A model generated the notes under the pieces. The model did not search any database, was not told the origin of the DNA, and saw only the letters and a list, made by a program, of their open reading frames with translations. Made by a program: the position numbers and the translations under genes. From assembly GCF_037975245.1 (NCBI RefSeq), contig NC_092574.1, positions 10,565,213 through 10,629,212 on the forward strand: a stretch of DNA of 64,000 bases. The letters run 5' to 3'. How positions within the stretch are numbered: the stretch's first letter is position 1; each line of letters begins with the position of its first letter. This stretch comes from Apostichopus japonicus. Lineage: Eukaryota; Echinodermata; Holothuroidea; Aspidochirotida; Stichopodidae. Below, in pieces: positions 1-13,800 of this stretch.

Positions 1-480
1 TAATAAAACTGCAATTCTGTAAAGCTCTTAATTTGATAGTACATTGATTGGTATGGAAGGATTTTTTTTTTTTAAATTCTATTTCCGAGAACCTTAACAA
101 CACTTCATCAATTGATGGGATATCATCCTTGTAATTCATCTCATTCTCTTTGTAAAGTTTTGATCAAAAACAGTTTTATTTATACTGTAAACAGGAGAAA
201 GACAATCTGGCTGTTTTGGGGGTTTTCCCAGCTTTTTCTTAATTTGTTTTTTATGTAAAGGAAACTTGTAGAAATGACAGTTATTTGTGTTTCGATTCAA
301 TGAAACATATCTATGAATTTGTGGTCTTTGTTTTGATTCCTCTTTTGTCAATACCACCATTTTCAATCATATATCTTTTTGGTTTTTGTAACTATTTATC
401 CTGATCAATTATTTTTCAATTTCTTTATTTTTATGGTTTTTTGTATAACTCTTCCTTCCTCTTCTTCTTTTGTTTCTCAG
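1..480. other. FRMPD intron (partial)
   Basis: AT-rich with a T-run at 62-73 and a strong polypyrimidine acceptor at its end. No exon or repeat recognised. Confidence 0.6.
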
Positions 481-607
481 AAAGCAAGATGGCTTGGAGT
501 TGTTTCTACCTCGGAGTATTCTTGAAACACACAAGGGCAAGGAGCTCCGCAAACAGTTATGTTTTCACCTAAAACAAAACCAAAGCTTCACACCACCAGG
601 ACAAAAG
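481..607 (+). CDS. FRMPD: FRMPD exon: FERM F2 lobe
   Basis: The acceptor is a pyrimidine tract ending TTTCTCAG at 480 and the donor is GTAAAT at 608. The exon starts with one base finishing a split codon, then encodes [14 protein letters not shown] and continues through LRKQL to PPGQK. The FLPRS...LRK pattern is the F2 helix region of FRMPD-type FERM domains. The exon ends on a complete codon (phase 0). Confidence 0.85.
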
Positions 608-3600
608 GTAAATTTAAAACTATTGATGAGAGATTGTGAAGGTTTAATTTATCCACTTGTTGTTGTTTTAGATTTTTTTTTTTTTTTTTCCCCTTTCTTT
701 TTTGACATCTTTGCTTCTAAAATTATCCCAGATTTACTCAAGTTACCAGCAGAATATTCCCTCTGAAACCCCACGAATAACATAACATGTTCTCGATTTT
801 GGTGGAATAAACAGATTATGACTAACTATCCGGGTTTCATAGCATTAGCAACTTCTGCCCCCTGTGTCTTATAGGCAGAGAAGAGATTCCTGAGTACATT
901 ACTAGTGTAAGCATTGCAGGCCAATGACTAAGTACTCTTGTTTGTATCGACAAATAGCCAACTATCTCCGCAAGTAGTCATTTGTACACTTGTTACTGCA
1001 AAATGTTACAATGGCGCTCCCCCAGCCAAGGCCCAAAATCAATGGAGGGTGCCGTCATATCGGTCCTAACTATTTCCAACAAAATTAGCCAGCTGTTGGC
1101 ATGAGTATTAGTACCATGAGTTGATCATTAGTAGTGTACAACATCGTAACTATTGAGAAATAGCTCAGAAATGAGTCATAACTAAAACTAGGCATGACAA
1201 CTAAACAATTAATCTCTCTCCAAAGTTGAACTTTTCAAACTATTGTGATGTTGAAATAAAAAATGGTGTGTGAGCCCTTTCAATTTTGTTCATGAGCTTC
1301 CGTTTGCAACTCAAATTTTGCAAGTGTAAGGGAATCGCAAGATTGTTTAAAGTTTGTGTCACATCACACTCCTCGGGTGACCCCTGACCCTCATGTGACA
1401 ACCGACTTCCCTACATTTCTGTTCAATCAAGCTACGCACATCTGGAATAGTTTGTAGATTACAGGGAAAATGCTACCAACTGTTTTATTACTATCCTGCA
1501 TCGTTCTTATTTTTAGTTTGATCCTCTTCTTTAGTGTCCGTGTGACACCTGATCCTCATGTGACAGCTTACCCTCTACATGACACCCTACTTGCATAAGT
1601 TTCCCTTGCGCACTTTACCGAGCACAAGTATTATCAAGCTGTACACGAACAAACTTATGTATATATTGTAGAATACAGCAGAAAGCTTCAGACTGCTTTA
1701 TTACTGCCCTGCCCCACATTCTCATGTTTTTATCATTCTCTGTTTTTCTTTAGTGTCTATCCGAGGTACAAGCCAAGCTGCATTATTTAAAAATTATCGC
1801 AGAATTGAAGTTGTTTTCCTGCAGAAACTACTGTGTTACCTGTGGGGTAAGTCGACATGAATCCATGTAACAGAAATAAAGCTCATCACGTCATTTGCTA
1901 ATATCATCTGATCTTATCTTAGTTCCTGACCTGTTGAGAGCCCTTCAAACATTTTTAGATTTCCAAAGTGACAGAAAAGGGAAGACAAACCATTCTTATT
2001 TCTTTCTTTTCATTCAAAATTCTAAGATGGTATAAATCCCTTCATGCTGTTTGCACCACCATCTGTAAATCACAGATTAATCCTATGTCTAGGTATCATC
2101 TTAAAGCCTTCATGCTGTGTAGAAATTTGACTTTTGTTTACTTTCGTTTCTGCTACTTTCAAATACTTATCAGGGAAGCAGGTGATTAAATTTGCACAAG
2201 TTGCACATAAGCATGCATAAGAACTGTCCCCCCCCCTTTATTTTATTTTTGTGGGGTGGGGGGGTTTGGTCTTTGAGATTATTTTTATTTGGCTTGTAAC
2301 AAGATTAGACAGAAACTGGATCTGATTGCTGTATTCTCCACATGTTGCCTTTTCTAAAACCTAATTAATTATGCAGTTGGAGAATAAAAAAACTTCCTTC
2401 TTTGCATGTTAGATAGATAGATATCTGCTTTATTATCCACTTGTTGACGACGGAAAATTGTTTTCCGTCGACAGGGAACAAAACAAAGGAAAACAATAAA
2501 CAAACATAACTGTATAGAACTACAAAAGTAAACTAAAAGTAAAGCCAGGGCTGTAGTAACAGTAGACAGATGATGCTCTGTGGCCAGAAACGCTTGGGCA
2601 AGCGAGCGAGTTGAACAGGTGCATTGCCTCAGGCAAGAATGAATTACCCACTCGTTCTAGTATCGGGGGGGGGGGGGGGGGAACCTGTAACCTTATACCA
2701 GATCTGTGAAAACAGGTAGACTTTGAAAGGAGGTGTGTATCAGCTTTTATTAGGCCGGTATTCCTGGTGCAAGCATTTAGTGAGAAGGAGCATTTTAAGC
2801 TGTTGTTCAGTTTGATCACAAGTTGCGTTAATACTGCAAATTGTCAAAGGTCACTGCGAAAGGAAAACGATTGGCCGTTGTGTATCGATTTATGATGTCT
2901 GCACCCAGGGGGGGGTGGGGGGCACATGTGAACTCCCAGATGCACACCCCTGCCCTATTAATAACTGATATAGCACTGTGCATTGATGTTCCAATTGGTC
3001 ATTTTTTTTCCCGACTGTTTTGATGAAATTTCCATGTCACTTTAAATGAACATTCTCTTAGTAACCCCCTCCCCTCATTTTTCAATGGTTTCTGTTGATT
3101 TAAAAGCCAAGAGAGACCAATTTCATACCTAACAATAGGGAAAACGAACTTTGTACGGATTTGATGTAGTCTAGGTGAGAAGCTACGAAAACACTGCATT
3201 TAAATTGATTTGGATGGTGGGAGTCCTCTTCACAACTAACATAATTTGTTATGTTGTTTATAAGTGTGCAGGGGACCCAGAACTTCTTCACACTTTAGTA
3301 TGGACCAGTTTATTAAAATCAGTGATGCAAAGTTGGCTTTTTATGTCACTAAGTACAATAAACAATTGACTGTACATAAATATGTTAGACATGTATGCTG
3401 AAACCTTCATCCATGCGGTTGTTTTGTAATTGTGATAGTTGACAACTCATATGAAAGTTAGCCATTAAAAGATGCTATTAAATTTTTACCAACATTGATT
3501 AGCCAAGATCTTCTCCTTCCAGATATATCAGATAAGTCTAAGTCATTTAGAGTCCATTATCATTCAATGGAATATATTTAAATAGTTATATATATGTTAT

Positions 3601-6600
3601 ATAATAAAAAAAACCTGGAACTGAAATAGATTTTAACAAAACACAGAGGATTCAATGTGACATTCCTTCATGTGTGCACAGATGTTCAATTATTTTCTGG
3701 ATAACAATATGTGGAGAAAACTTAGATGTTATTCTGTTCTGTAAAATATTCTCTCCACTTTCATCAACAAAATCTCCATTTGGGGTTGGGTTGGGGGGGG
3801 GGGGCAAGGTTGCTTCAGTTTGCTATTACAGCAAGCGTTTTGTGTAAAATTGTTTTGTATAATAATATTATATAGTAATGCCAAAAATAAAAAGAGGGGG
3901 GTGGGTAATTAAGTGAAATCATACAATGAGATATATGCACATCAGTCAAAAGAAAGAGTCTTGTACAGGATAAGCAGGGAACAATTTAGAGTTGAAATGT
4001 TAGCTCAGCCGATTTTGTCTCTAAAAGAGGACTATGATTCCTGTTAAGAAAAACTTTGCACTTGTATAACAACCGTGTTGAGTATATCGAACACATCGTT
4101 AAAGGAGAGTAGCAAGATTGTAATAATCCTAGTTCTATCATAGACCAGCTAAAGCCATTGCTGAAACTGTGTTAGTTTGAAGATGGACTTCTAAAGACTC
4201 AAGAAGTTATAAGGCTTCCTAGCTTTCTTAGTGCAAAATAATAACGTTATTCTCTATTTTTTTTCTTTATGATTTGATTCATTTTACCATCCGTGTATTT
4301 TCAGTTCCTATATTTTTATGCCCTTTTCATTTTAATTTGATTTTGTCACCGTTTGATTTGCTACAAATGCTGCCAACTTTCTGTTAGAGCTATCCAGATG
4401 TTAAACCTGGGAATTTGATGTTTTACTCTTTGTTTTCTTGTCTCCACTCGTAAACTTAGGTTTCCGACGAAACTGACACAAAAACTGAATGCGAGATAAT
4501 TGTCAACCCTAGGATAGGAATTTGTAAAGTGGAGGATAAGGAGAATGAGGTCTACAACCAAATATCGGACTTCAAAGGTATAGAGGCTTTGGTGCTGTCT
4601 CGTCAACCAATGGTCAAGGAAGACACAGTGAATGCCGTCTGCCAGGTGGAATTAATCAAAGTGGACGGACAGGTCAGTCATAAAGCACGGCTAACAGGCC
4701 ACATGGGCCAAATAGGACTAGCAGTATAGCCTGCAATACTTGTCCTGCCCCTCCTCTGATTTGTTGGGGTGGGAGGTAAGGGGGGGGAAGAGGTAATTAA
4801 AATGAAGGAAACTAAATAAGTGGATAAGGATGACGCTAAAGGTTTTGCTTCTCCCAAACATCTCAGACCGAAATGTAATTTGATAGCGAATTGATTGATT
4901 CCATCGAAACAGAACAGTATTAATATCAAATTGGACAACTTGTACAAGCACCGAATCAAAGACTACAATGAAGACTTGTCACTTTGTTTGGCAGTCTTGT
5001 GAACACACCTTCAAATATACTTTCAGTGTTGAGTATGGTGCACCTTCATTGCCCCCTCAATCCCCCCCCCCTTCCTCCACACCAAAGTACAATACTTCTG
5101 AAATATGGAACATAGGTCATGTTTTTCCTTTTCTTTTCCCCTTTGTTTCCATGAAAAGGAAGGACCCAGGTGCACACCTGTTAATGTTTATTTTATTCCT
5201 GTAATAATGAAATGAAGCAAACTTTCTAATCTGCAAACATTATCCTTTTTCCAGCTGAGAGCTCACGTTACGTTGGGAAATAATTGAATTTTGGATGAAC
5301 CTATATCTAGAGAACAAATGAGAAAAAAAAGTGAATGATGAAATTTTCTTAATTTTCAAAGGTGACAGATGGTTAAGAGCCTTGGATAACAGAATCCCTG
5401 CTTTTTTTCTTTTCTTTTTTATCAGAAATTTCACTTGGTTACCACAGAGGCAGACGGCACAGACTTTTCTTACTTTGTGAGCGGTCTGTACAAGATTTAC
5501 GTTAATGACGAGAAGAAGGTGTTGAGCATCGATAACAGCAGATTTATTCAGGATCCCAGTTCTGGTAAACAGACAGAAACATTTACATTTTTAACCCTCC
5601 CCTCCCCCTCCCCCTCCACCCCCCCCCCCAATTACTGAAGAAATAGTTGTATATTCTCAGGTGACTAATAGCAAACTATTTGTTTTGGACAATAAAAGCA
5701 AAGAAAGATGGGACATTATTATAGCGACAAGGTTTTCGCCGATTAAGAATAAAATATGAAAAACTGTGCTTTTTTGTCCACATATGTGATGGGAGGATAC
5801 CAAGTAACAAATGCCTCAGAGGGTGTCCGACATTTATCAATTGCAATGTTTTTTATTTTTATGTTACAACTGCAGAAAGATTTGCAATCAACTTCAGAAC
5901 GCTGCTTCGTGCATGAGTTTTGCTGATAACTTATCGGAACTCTCTTAAAATGTCTCAGAATGAAATTAATAATGTACCATTATTTGGGGTTTTGTAAATT
6001 ACTCATGCAACAAAATACTTTTTATAGTTTCTGTGTGAAGTATGTTTTGATGCCAAGAGTTAGTCACACTGTATTACACAACCAGCACTTTTGTAGTTAT
6101 GGTATTCTTTCTTCTTTTCTTTCTATCAAAGAGACAATTGTTTCATCAAAGTAGCTTAAACTATTTACAGCATGTTTTTTTTATTCTTTAGGTTTTCATT
6201 TATTATTATTAATTTTTTTTAAGTACTCTAGTGGGCTTTTAAAGTTGCTTTTATCCATCACCCAAGTTTCACATCATCTACCTACCATAGTAAACTAGTA
6301 ACCTGACGATTGCATCCACATCAAGTGATTTTTGTACACATAGTATTTCCTGTAATGAAAAGTACATAAGGCTAGCATACTGTTAAGTTTACATAAGTGC
6401 CTTCTGGAGCAGAGCCCAGTTTAAATCCCCTTAACAATTATATCCTCCTTTCAAAAGCCAATTTTAAGAGCTCTACTACCTGATAATATCTCAGTGCCTA
6501 TCAAAATGTGGTTATATCCCAGCCAAGTTTCTCATATTCTGTCACTCCTCTTCCTTTTTCTTTTTCCTCGTTTGCTTTCTCACACTTTTGGATATAAGTA

Positions 6601-9600
6601 TTGAAACATAATTCTAAAGTTAAGATTCTAACAATAGAATATATTGTCTAACCTAATTTGCATATAACATTCTGAGGTGAATTAGTAATTTTCCATTCAT
6701 AATTCTAAGGGTAATTATTAGCAAAAGTACATACATTACACTTTTACAGATCATTGTACAGTAGTCTTTAGTTTTGTGGATTTGAATCAGTTTCAGTTTA
6801 TTTCTTGTGTAATCCTCATAGCAGAGTTAGAGACTCATTCACATAAATTTACAATGTATATACAAGAATGAAACGGGGAAGGAGAAAGGTAAATGAAAGC
6901 AAGCAAAATGAAAGTATTCATGAATTAAAGGCATTGAAGACTCGCCCCAAACTGTGTGCGGCCATCTGAAAAAGTTAACTTTCCGTTGCTTGCAAGTGAC
7001 GTTTTGTTCGTGTTGCTACACAATGTAGACAGTACAGTAATGAAACCTGATACCTTGTTATCTTTAGCTGGACCTGAGATGTCCATCGCTGTATTGTTTG
7101 TACAGTGCTTTGGGTATTGACCGCAGCTGTATGTACTGACTGTACACTAGTGTCTAATAACCGATGGTAGCAAGCTGTGTGTGTGTATTTTCTGGGATCG
7201 ATGGTGGTGTCTAACACTTCTGTTACACCTCATTCGAAACTAGGTCAGATTACCGGCATTAGAAGTTTCTTTTTGCGCGAGTCTTCAACACCCTTTAAGT
7301 GAAGTGAATGTGAAGAAAAGATGTGGAAAAAGGCCTCATGAGCACTACCACTGGCACAGATACAGAGTTCAACTGAATGATTATGTCCTTTAATTTTAGA
7401 GCAGATTACAATGGACCCCATTTTAGATGTTTCCGATAGGTAGAGTTATACTTGTTTCCGGTCTACAGTAGTTCTGACGAGAATTGTATGAAAGTTGCAC
7501 AATTCGGGTATCGTTCAAAGTCGGCTATTTAATACTCTTGGAATATTTCACTTTAATTATTTAGTGGAATTCGATTTCCCCATGTTGCCCAACACATATA
7601 TTCCATTTAGTAATGTCAGCTACATAGTTGTTGTACTGCTCTGCCAAGTTCAGCGGTGATATGTCACTTTGAAGATGTCAAAAGCAATTCTAGACACAGA
7701 AATAATTCTTTAAACTTATATCCTCTCCTCCTCATTCCTTTCCTTCCAAACCCCTCCTCTCCTCTTCTCTCCAGTCTTTCCCTTCACAACCTTCTTGTTT
7801 CTCCCCTCTTTCACCATCATCTTACCCACAATATTTGACATTTCAGAATGTAGTTTGTAGGTCAACATTAAACATTCTATTACTAAATGAAGTGAACATA
7901 TGCATTATTCAGTGCCACGTCCAATACCCCCCAAAAAACGTTACTTAAGTTAAAATGATTTATTCATCTCATCACCGGGATGACTTATTAAAGTATTGTT
8001 ACAGCTGCTGCAGTGTTTTCACTACTTAAATTCAAGTCAAATCAGGGATTAGGGTTACTTCCTTTAACTAGTCATTTTCAATTGACATTACCATTAAGAA
8101 TTAAAACTGTGTCAAATCCGAAATCTTCCCACTCAAAGTCGGAGGAAATAAGGACACTTTTTAAGGTTGAAAAAACGTGAAAAACTATATGGAAGAGCGT
8201 GAGTCTTCTTTAGGTGTGATGTAAAATTAATTAGGCATTTCTAGGGGTGTTAAAATTTCAGGCTGTTATTTGACTGGAATCCATCCAAGTTTCACAGTTC
8301 ATAGTGATATGTTCTTATCCTATTTTGTTTGTCTGTGTTATATTGTTTTGTCTTTTATTTTGTTTTTCATTACTAATGGCATATGTAAGTAGACACTAAT
8401 TGCTACCCAACCGCTTGGGATTGTTTACAGCAGATATTTTTAGCTTAACATTTCTCTTTAAAGAAACAAACTGTAGCCTTTCAAAGACTTGTAGGGCAAA
8501 GGTGAACAAGAAGCATGAAGCCACAGAAGTATGTAATCAGTACATGTCTTTGAAACTAACATGAAAGGTAACCGTATTGTCATGTTTGAATTGAAGTGAT
8601 GGATTACAACCAGGAAACAGACGAGTTACTTTTATCGTGAACAAACAGGTCTGTTTCATAGGATATAGGAACAGAGATGTGTGTCAAACCAGTTTGTTAG
8701 ATACAATCTTGAAACAGACAGACAGTTCAGTGCAAGATAAGAAACAGATGGGTCTGTTAGTTGTGACCAAGAAACAGATAGGTCTATTCCATAGGAGATA
8801 GAAAACAGACAGGTCTTTTATTAATTTTAATGTTAACAGAAGAAAGCTATTGACAATTCATAATCATGGACGTTAAATATGAAACTAAGAGACTGACTTC
8901 GGTCAGCTTGCGGCCTTGGTAAGCCAATGAGGCTTCTTCGCGAGTTCCTGCTTGCAGGAGGATCTAAAATACATACATACTTACAAAAATATGTTAAAGA
9001 TGGACTGAAGACAGACAAGTCTCTTGAGTATAGTTTAGAACAGTCTGATGTAGATGCAGACAGCTGTTTGTCTTCCTTATGAACTAGAAATAAGTAGTCT
9101 GATATAGACTATATCAGATATAACTATCAGATATAACTAGTCTGATATAGTCTGATAACTAGTCTGATTCAGTGTGAATTAGAAGCAGTAGACAGGTCTG
9201 TTCAGTACAAGATAAGAACAGACGGGTCTGTTTATCATGAAGAAGAAACAGACTGGTCTGTTCCATAGTGTTAACAGAGATGTGTGTTTAGGTTGAACTC
9301 AATACAGAAAAGTTTGTTGAGTTCAGCTTAGAAACAGACCTGTCAAGTATATAAAATAAGAAACAGACCTCTTCACTGTGAGAAGAGGCAAACATTCTTC
9401 ATATCTGTTATGTATAAACTAGAAATACTAAAAGTCTGGGAATATCTTAATATCAGATATTACATCTCCAAATTGTATGCAAACAGCATTGTGCTAGATG
9501 CAAGTGCAAAGATGCATAGCAGATTTAGTACAAAGGAACCATAGAATTTATTGGAGTATTATAAATTCAAAGTCCTCGAAACTACTACGCAAAATTTGGG

Positions 9601-10805
9601 CGCTAAATTATTCCCTGAAAGTGTAGATAGGGTGAGGTGGGGGGCAGGATTGGTATCAATGAATATCAATTCTTTACTGGTAGGAAGTGAAGAAAAGGGC
9701 ACTAATGTTATTCCTGAATTTTGAAAGTGGCACTGAGCAATGCAAAGATCTACCAGGGTTTTGTGGGGCCCTATGCTAAGTGTTATTCTCCATGTACAGT
9801 TTTGGTTCACTTATGTATTATATTACCCTCACATTAGGTTCAGTGGCTATTTCAGCCTACAGAACTTATAAAAATAATCCACATATCAATAATGTAGTTG
9901 TAGGCATGATAAACTTGTGTGAGTCACATCTGTAATCATGAAACAACTATTAATTTTGATTAGGTACCGTGAAGTTAAAGTGTTAAGCAAAATAAATGCA
10001 TGCCCCCCCCCAAAAAAAAAAAAATTTATAATAATTGTTTTATTATTTTTTTTTCTGTTTGTGAGGTTATTATTAAGAGTGAACACACAGTAATTAGAGT
10101 AGATACATGTAAGTAATGTCTCTGGCAAACTTCTAGCACATATACAACCGCATTGATATTAGTACAAGTAGAAGTCCCTGTTGCATGAGTACAAGTGTGA
10201 GTATAAGCCTCAAGTAGCAGTACTATTATATTGTGCACTAGCATCTAGAACTAGATTTTCCAAACGGTACGGTACTTGAGCAGGCAACAAGTTTGGTCTC
10301 CGGTATAAGTAGACATCCCAAATGTAGAGTAACCGCATCTTCATATCTCTCTACAAACAAATGAAAATATCAAAGATGAATATCTCTCAAGCCCAAAGAA
10401 TCAATTTAAGTCCTTTCTGACATTTATTTTCCTAAGTTCTAGCTTTCTCTTGCCCTGTGCAGGTACCCCAGTGTATTTGGGAGAACATCGTGTGTTACCA
10501 GCTGGCTGGAACTACCCAGATGTCGACGACTACCCGATCTACGAGACAGAAGAAGACACGGATCTGGAGTACCTGATTGACCTAACAGAAGGTCCTCCGA
10601 CATACGACAGCGTCCTCAACAGAAATTCAGAGTAAGCTTGTAATACATTCTTGGGTGTAGTCAGATTTTCAGAGTGACTTTTCACAATTTATCTGGTGGT
10701 CCAAGGTAGAGAAATGTCATGTCATACAAGAAGAGTTACCCTGAAGGGTGATAGAGCAAGGCACAGGTAGGTCCTCTGCTGTTCAATGTGATATCACAAA
10801 ATATT

Positions 10806-10885
<80 letters not shown>

Positions 10886-13800
10886 ACTGCATTGACATTG
10901 TGTGTGTTCACTCCTGTAGAAAGGCTAAGGACTCCATAGAAAACATGTCCTCTTTACTTCATGTAGGCCACAGATCATGCAATAATGTGTATTGTGAAGG
11001 TGTTATCTCAGGTTATAACAGGTCTCATTGCTGTCCTCTCATTAATGATTTTCCATCTTTAAAGGGTTCTATGACATATTACATTCTGAGCCCCACTTCC
11101 TTCTCTCATTTTTTCTCCTCTTTGAAAACGTGATTTGAGCATTATTTGAATAATTCGCCCTTAGCACTAACCCATATGTGTGGATTGTAATCAAACTAAC
11201 AGAGTTCCAAAGACTTAAAGCACTCCTTACCTTCAGTCAGACAATGTGTTGTCAATTTTAATTAAAAGTGTAATATGATGCTCAGTACAGAGGTTGTCTG
11301 TTTTCCCAGTGTGAATAAGTTATCCCTCGCTGAACAACCCTATATTGATAATTTTAAAAATGCTCTTTCCTTTCCTTGAGAGAAATAGAAATTCATTAGG
11401 GGCAATCTCCGTCAGCATATTTCCACTTGAAGTCTTTGAATATCTGACTGCATTTTATAATGAAAAGTGACCTGCTTTAGTTTTAAACTCGTGAAGAGAC
11501 TATCGTTATAGTTAGTCGTTATGTGAGCGTGCTAAAGAACAAAGACATATCTCATTTATTAAAAAAATAATGAGAGTGGGGGTGTACAGAAGGATTCAAT
11601 AAATGAAAGTAAAAATATTTGAATAAGTGTCGAGAAGGCACTGTTAACTTGAAAGTCGAGACTTTGAGCTGATAACACCTCCAGAGCAAGGATATCTGTT
11701 TTTTTTCCCTTATCTTTTATATGAATATTTATATCTTTTATATGAATATTTGATGAAGAAAGAGACAATAGATGAAAAAGAGAATCAAGTAATAAACAGT
11801 GGTGTTCCTTTACTGAACAGAAATTTGTCAAAGTCTCTTGGTAATCTTGGTAATCTGACTTCTATTATCCTTCCTTGGAGTAACATTGTAATCTGTGAAA
11901 AGAGTAGATATCACATGCATAAAATAAAAATGTAGATTACAAGAATTAAGTCAATACTATAATAAACCTACTGAGCTTTGTTTGCAAGATAGTCATAAAT
12001 ATTTAGTTACTCAAAACGGGCAAAATATGGCAATCTTTTTTGGTTTATAATTGCCCCAGTTCAATATTAAGATTTGATTTTCTCTGACCTCAAGAGACAG
12101 ATAGTATGTTGGTTTTTAAATTGCTACTAGTTGCATCCTTTACAATTTAAGGTTAAGGATCATTTCAGTCTGCTTGGGAAACTAATGCTGAGGTAAATTT
12201 TCAAAACAGACTTGTATTGTCATCAGATTTCTGTCTTTTCTTCGAGTTTAGTTTAGTTTAGTTACTGAAAATGTAACAATTATCTTACAAAAGTTGTATC
12301 GAACAGAGAAAGATACATGCTACACAGCTATACATATTTTGATCAATATTTTTTCAGTAACTTTACCATATCTTTCGTGATTAGTTGACAAAAAACAAGA
12401 CTGTTAACAATGTTGAAACTAGACTTGACAAGCTTAACCATATGTTTGTGGTCACACAATGAATCGTTAAGAAGTGAATGAATAAATACATACGTGTTTT
12501 GTTTTAATTCAACTAAAGGGTATAGCCACTAATGACCTGAGTGTATGGGGAGCTCTGTACAGACATTTTCATCTTTTTTTACTTTTAACATTTTTTTTCT
12601 TTCCTTTCACTTAAATTGAGTCAAAGAGTTAGCATTTTTACAGTTTCTGTTTTTTTCTAAGAAACATTATTACTCAGGACACATAGGACTTCATACTAGG
12701 TCACAGGGCATCCGCTTTAATACTGGTCAAGTAGAGAGGGGAAGATATGGAGTACAGATGTATATTCTGTACTCCAGAATTGATAAGGACTCTGTGGAAT
12801 GTCATCAGAAATGTTGAAAGTTCGAAAACAGTTTTTTTTTTGATAACTACTCTTTTTGTTTCAAAGTGTGTAGTCACATCATTTTGGCAGAAATTGATCA
12901 GACATGTACGACATGTTTGGTCACATTTTGTTCAGAGTTTTAACTCTCATATGGTTGATTTACTTTTTACTTTTCGCAGCGAGTTATCTCTACCGAGGAC
13001 TGATGGCTCCGACAGTGATGAAGTAGCCCTGTCTTTTGATTCAGATGACGCTAGTGAAGAACCAAAGAACACAGACAACGGTGCTGCAGCAGTCTTGACC
13101 GACACCGAGCCGATTGCTCAGGAAGAGAGGGACGAGGAGGATACTGGCAGTGTCGTATCTCTTACAGACATGAGCTTCGACATCCGAGAACCCACGGAGG
13201 ATAGCGTAAAGCAAGACGAGGACGACGGCATTGCACAGTTGCTCTTCATATTGCAGGACGATTTCAAAGAGGGAAACAACGTCCAGGATGTGCTAGACGG
13301 CACTGCAAAGTTGAGAAAGTCCAGATCCGTCGGAGATTTGATAGACAGGAGACCATCTGTGGATAGTTTCAGTAGTGAAAGTTCATCAGTCAGGAGTTTA
13401 TGTCTTTCAGAATTGGATCATAGCTTCAGAAATCACGACATTTTCTGGCACAACGACGATGCCTTTGCAAGGAGTAGAAGGTCAAGTAGTGCAACATGCC
13501 ACAATCTAAGTGAGAGCAGTAGTATTCATTCCCCAATCGACAATCCTGTCCTCGTATCCCCCTCGCATAATGAAGAAGACGAAGAAGACGATGAAATTCC
13601 TGTTTCAATGATAGATATCCCTTCCCCAGATCCAGTGTCCTCTCCAGAAGTATTTATAGAATTTGACATTCCACCTAGAACCCCTGACCTTTCAGAAGAA
13701 GCAGATTCTGCAATAGCAAAGCCAGAGATAGATGATGATAACTTGAAAGATGGAGGAGACCTGAAGGAGGGTGAGGAAACTCTGGAAAGCATTGCGGCAT

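Larger units (their letters stand above)
5565..10462. other. FRMPD intron, 4.9 kb, repeat-rich
   Basis: Starts with a pyrimidine-rich CCCTCC run (5593-5630). Contains the TTAA MITE (6925-7298), the CAGAC/GTCTG array (8610-9390) with a SINE-like block inside it (8851-8980), and otherwise AT-rich sequence without exons. Confidence 0.55.

Noticed and set aside
10748-10939. Open frame with a long Tyr-Ile run
   Set aside because: Translation of the AT microsatellite.
12747-12979. In-frame extension upstream of the giant FRMPD exon, with an ATG
   Set aside because: The hydrophobic, low-complexity reading is intron read-through; the acceptor TTTTCGCAG and the split Asp codon with the 10631 donor explain the true exon start.
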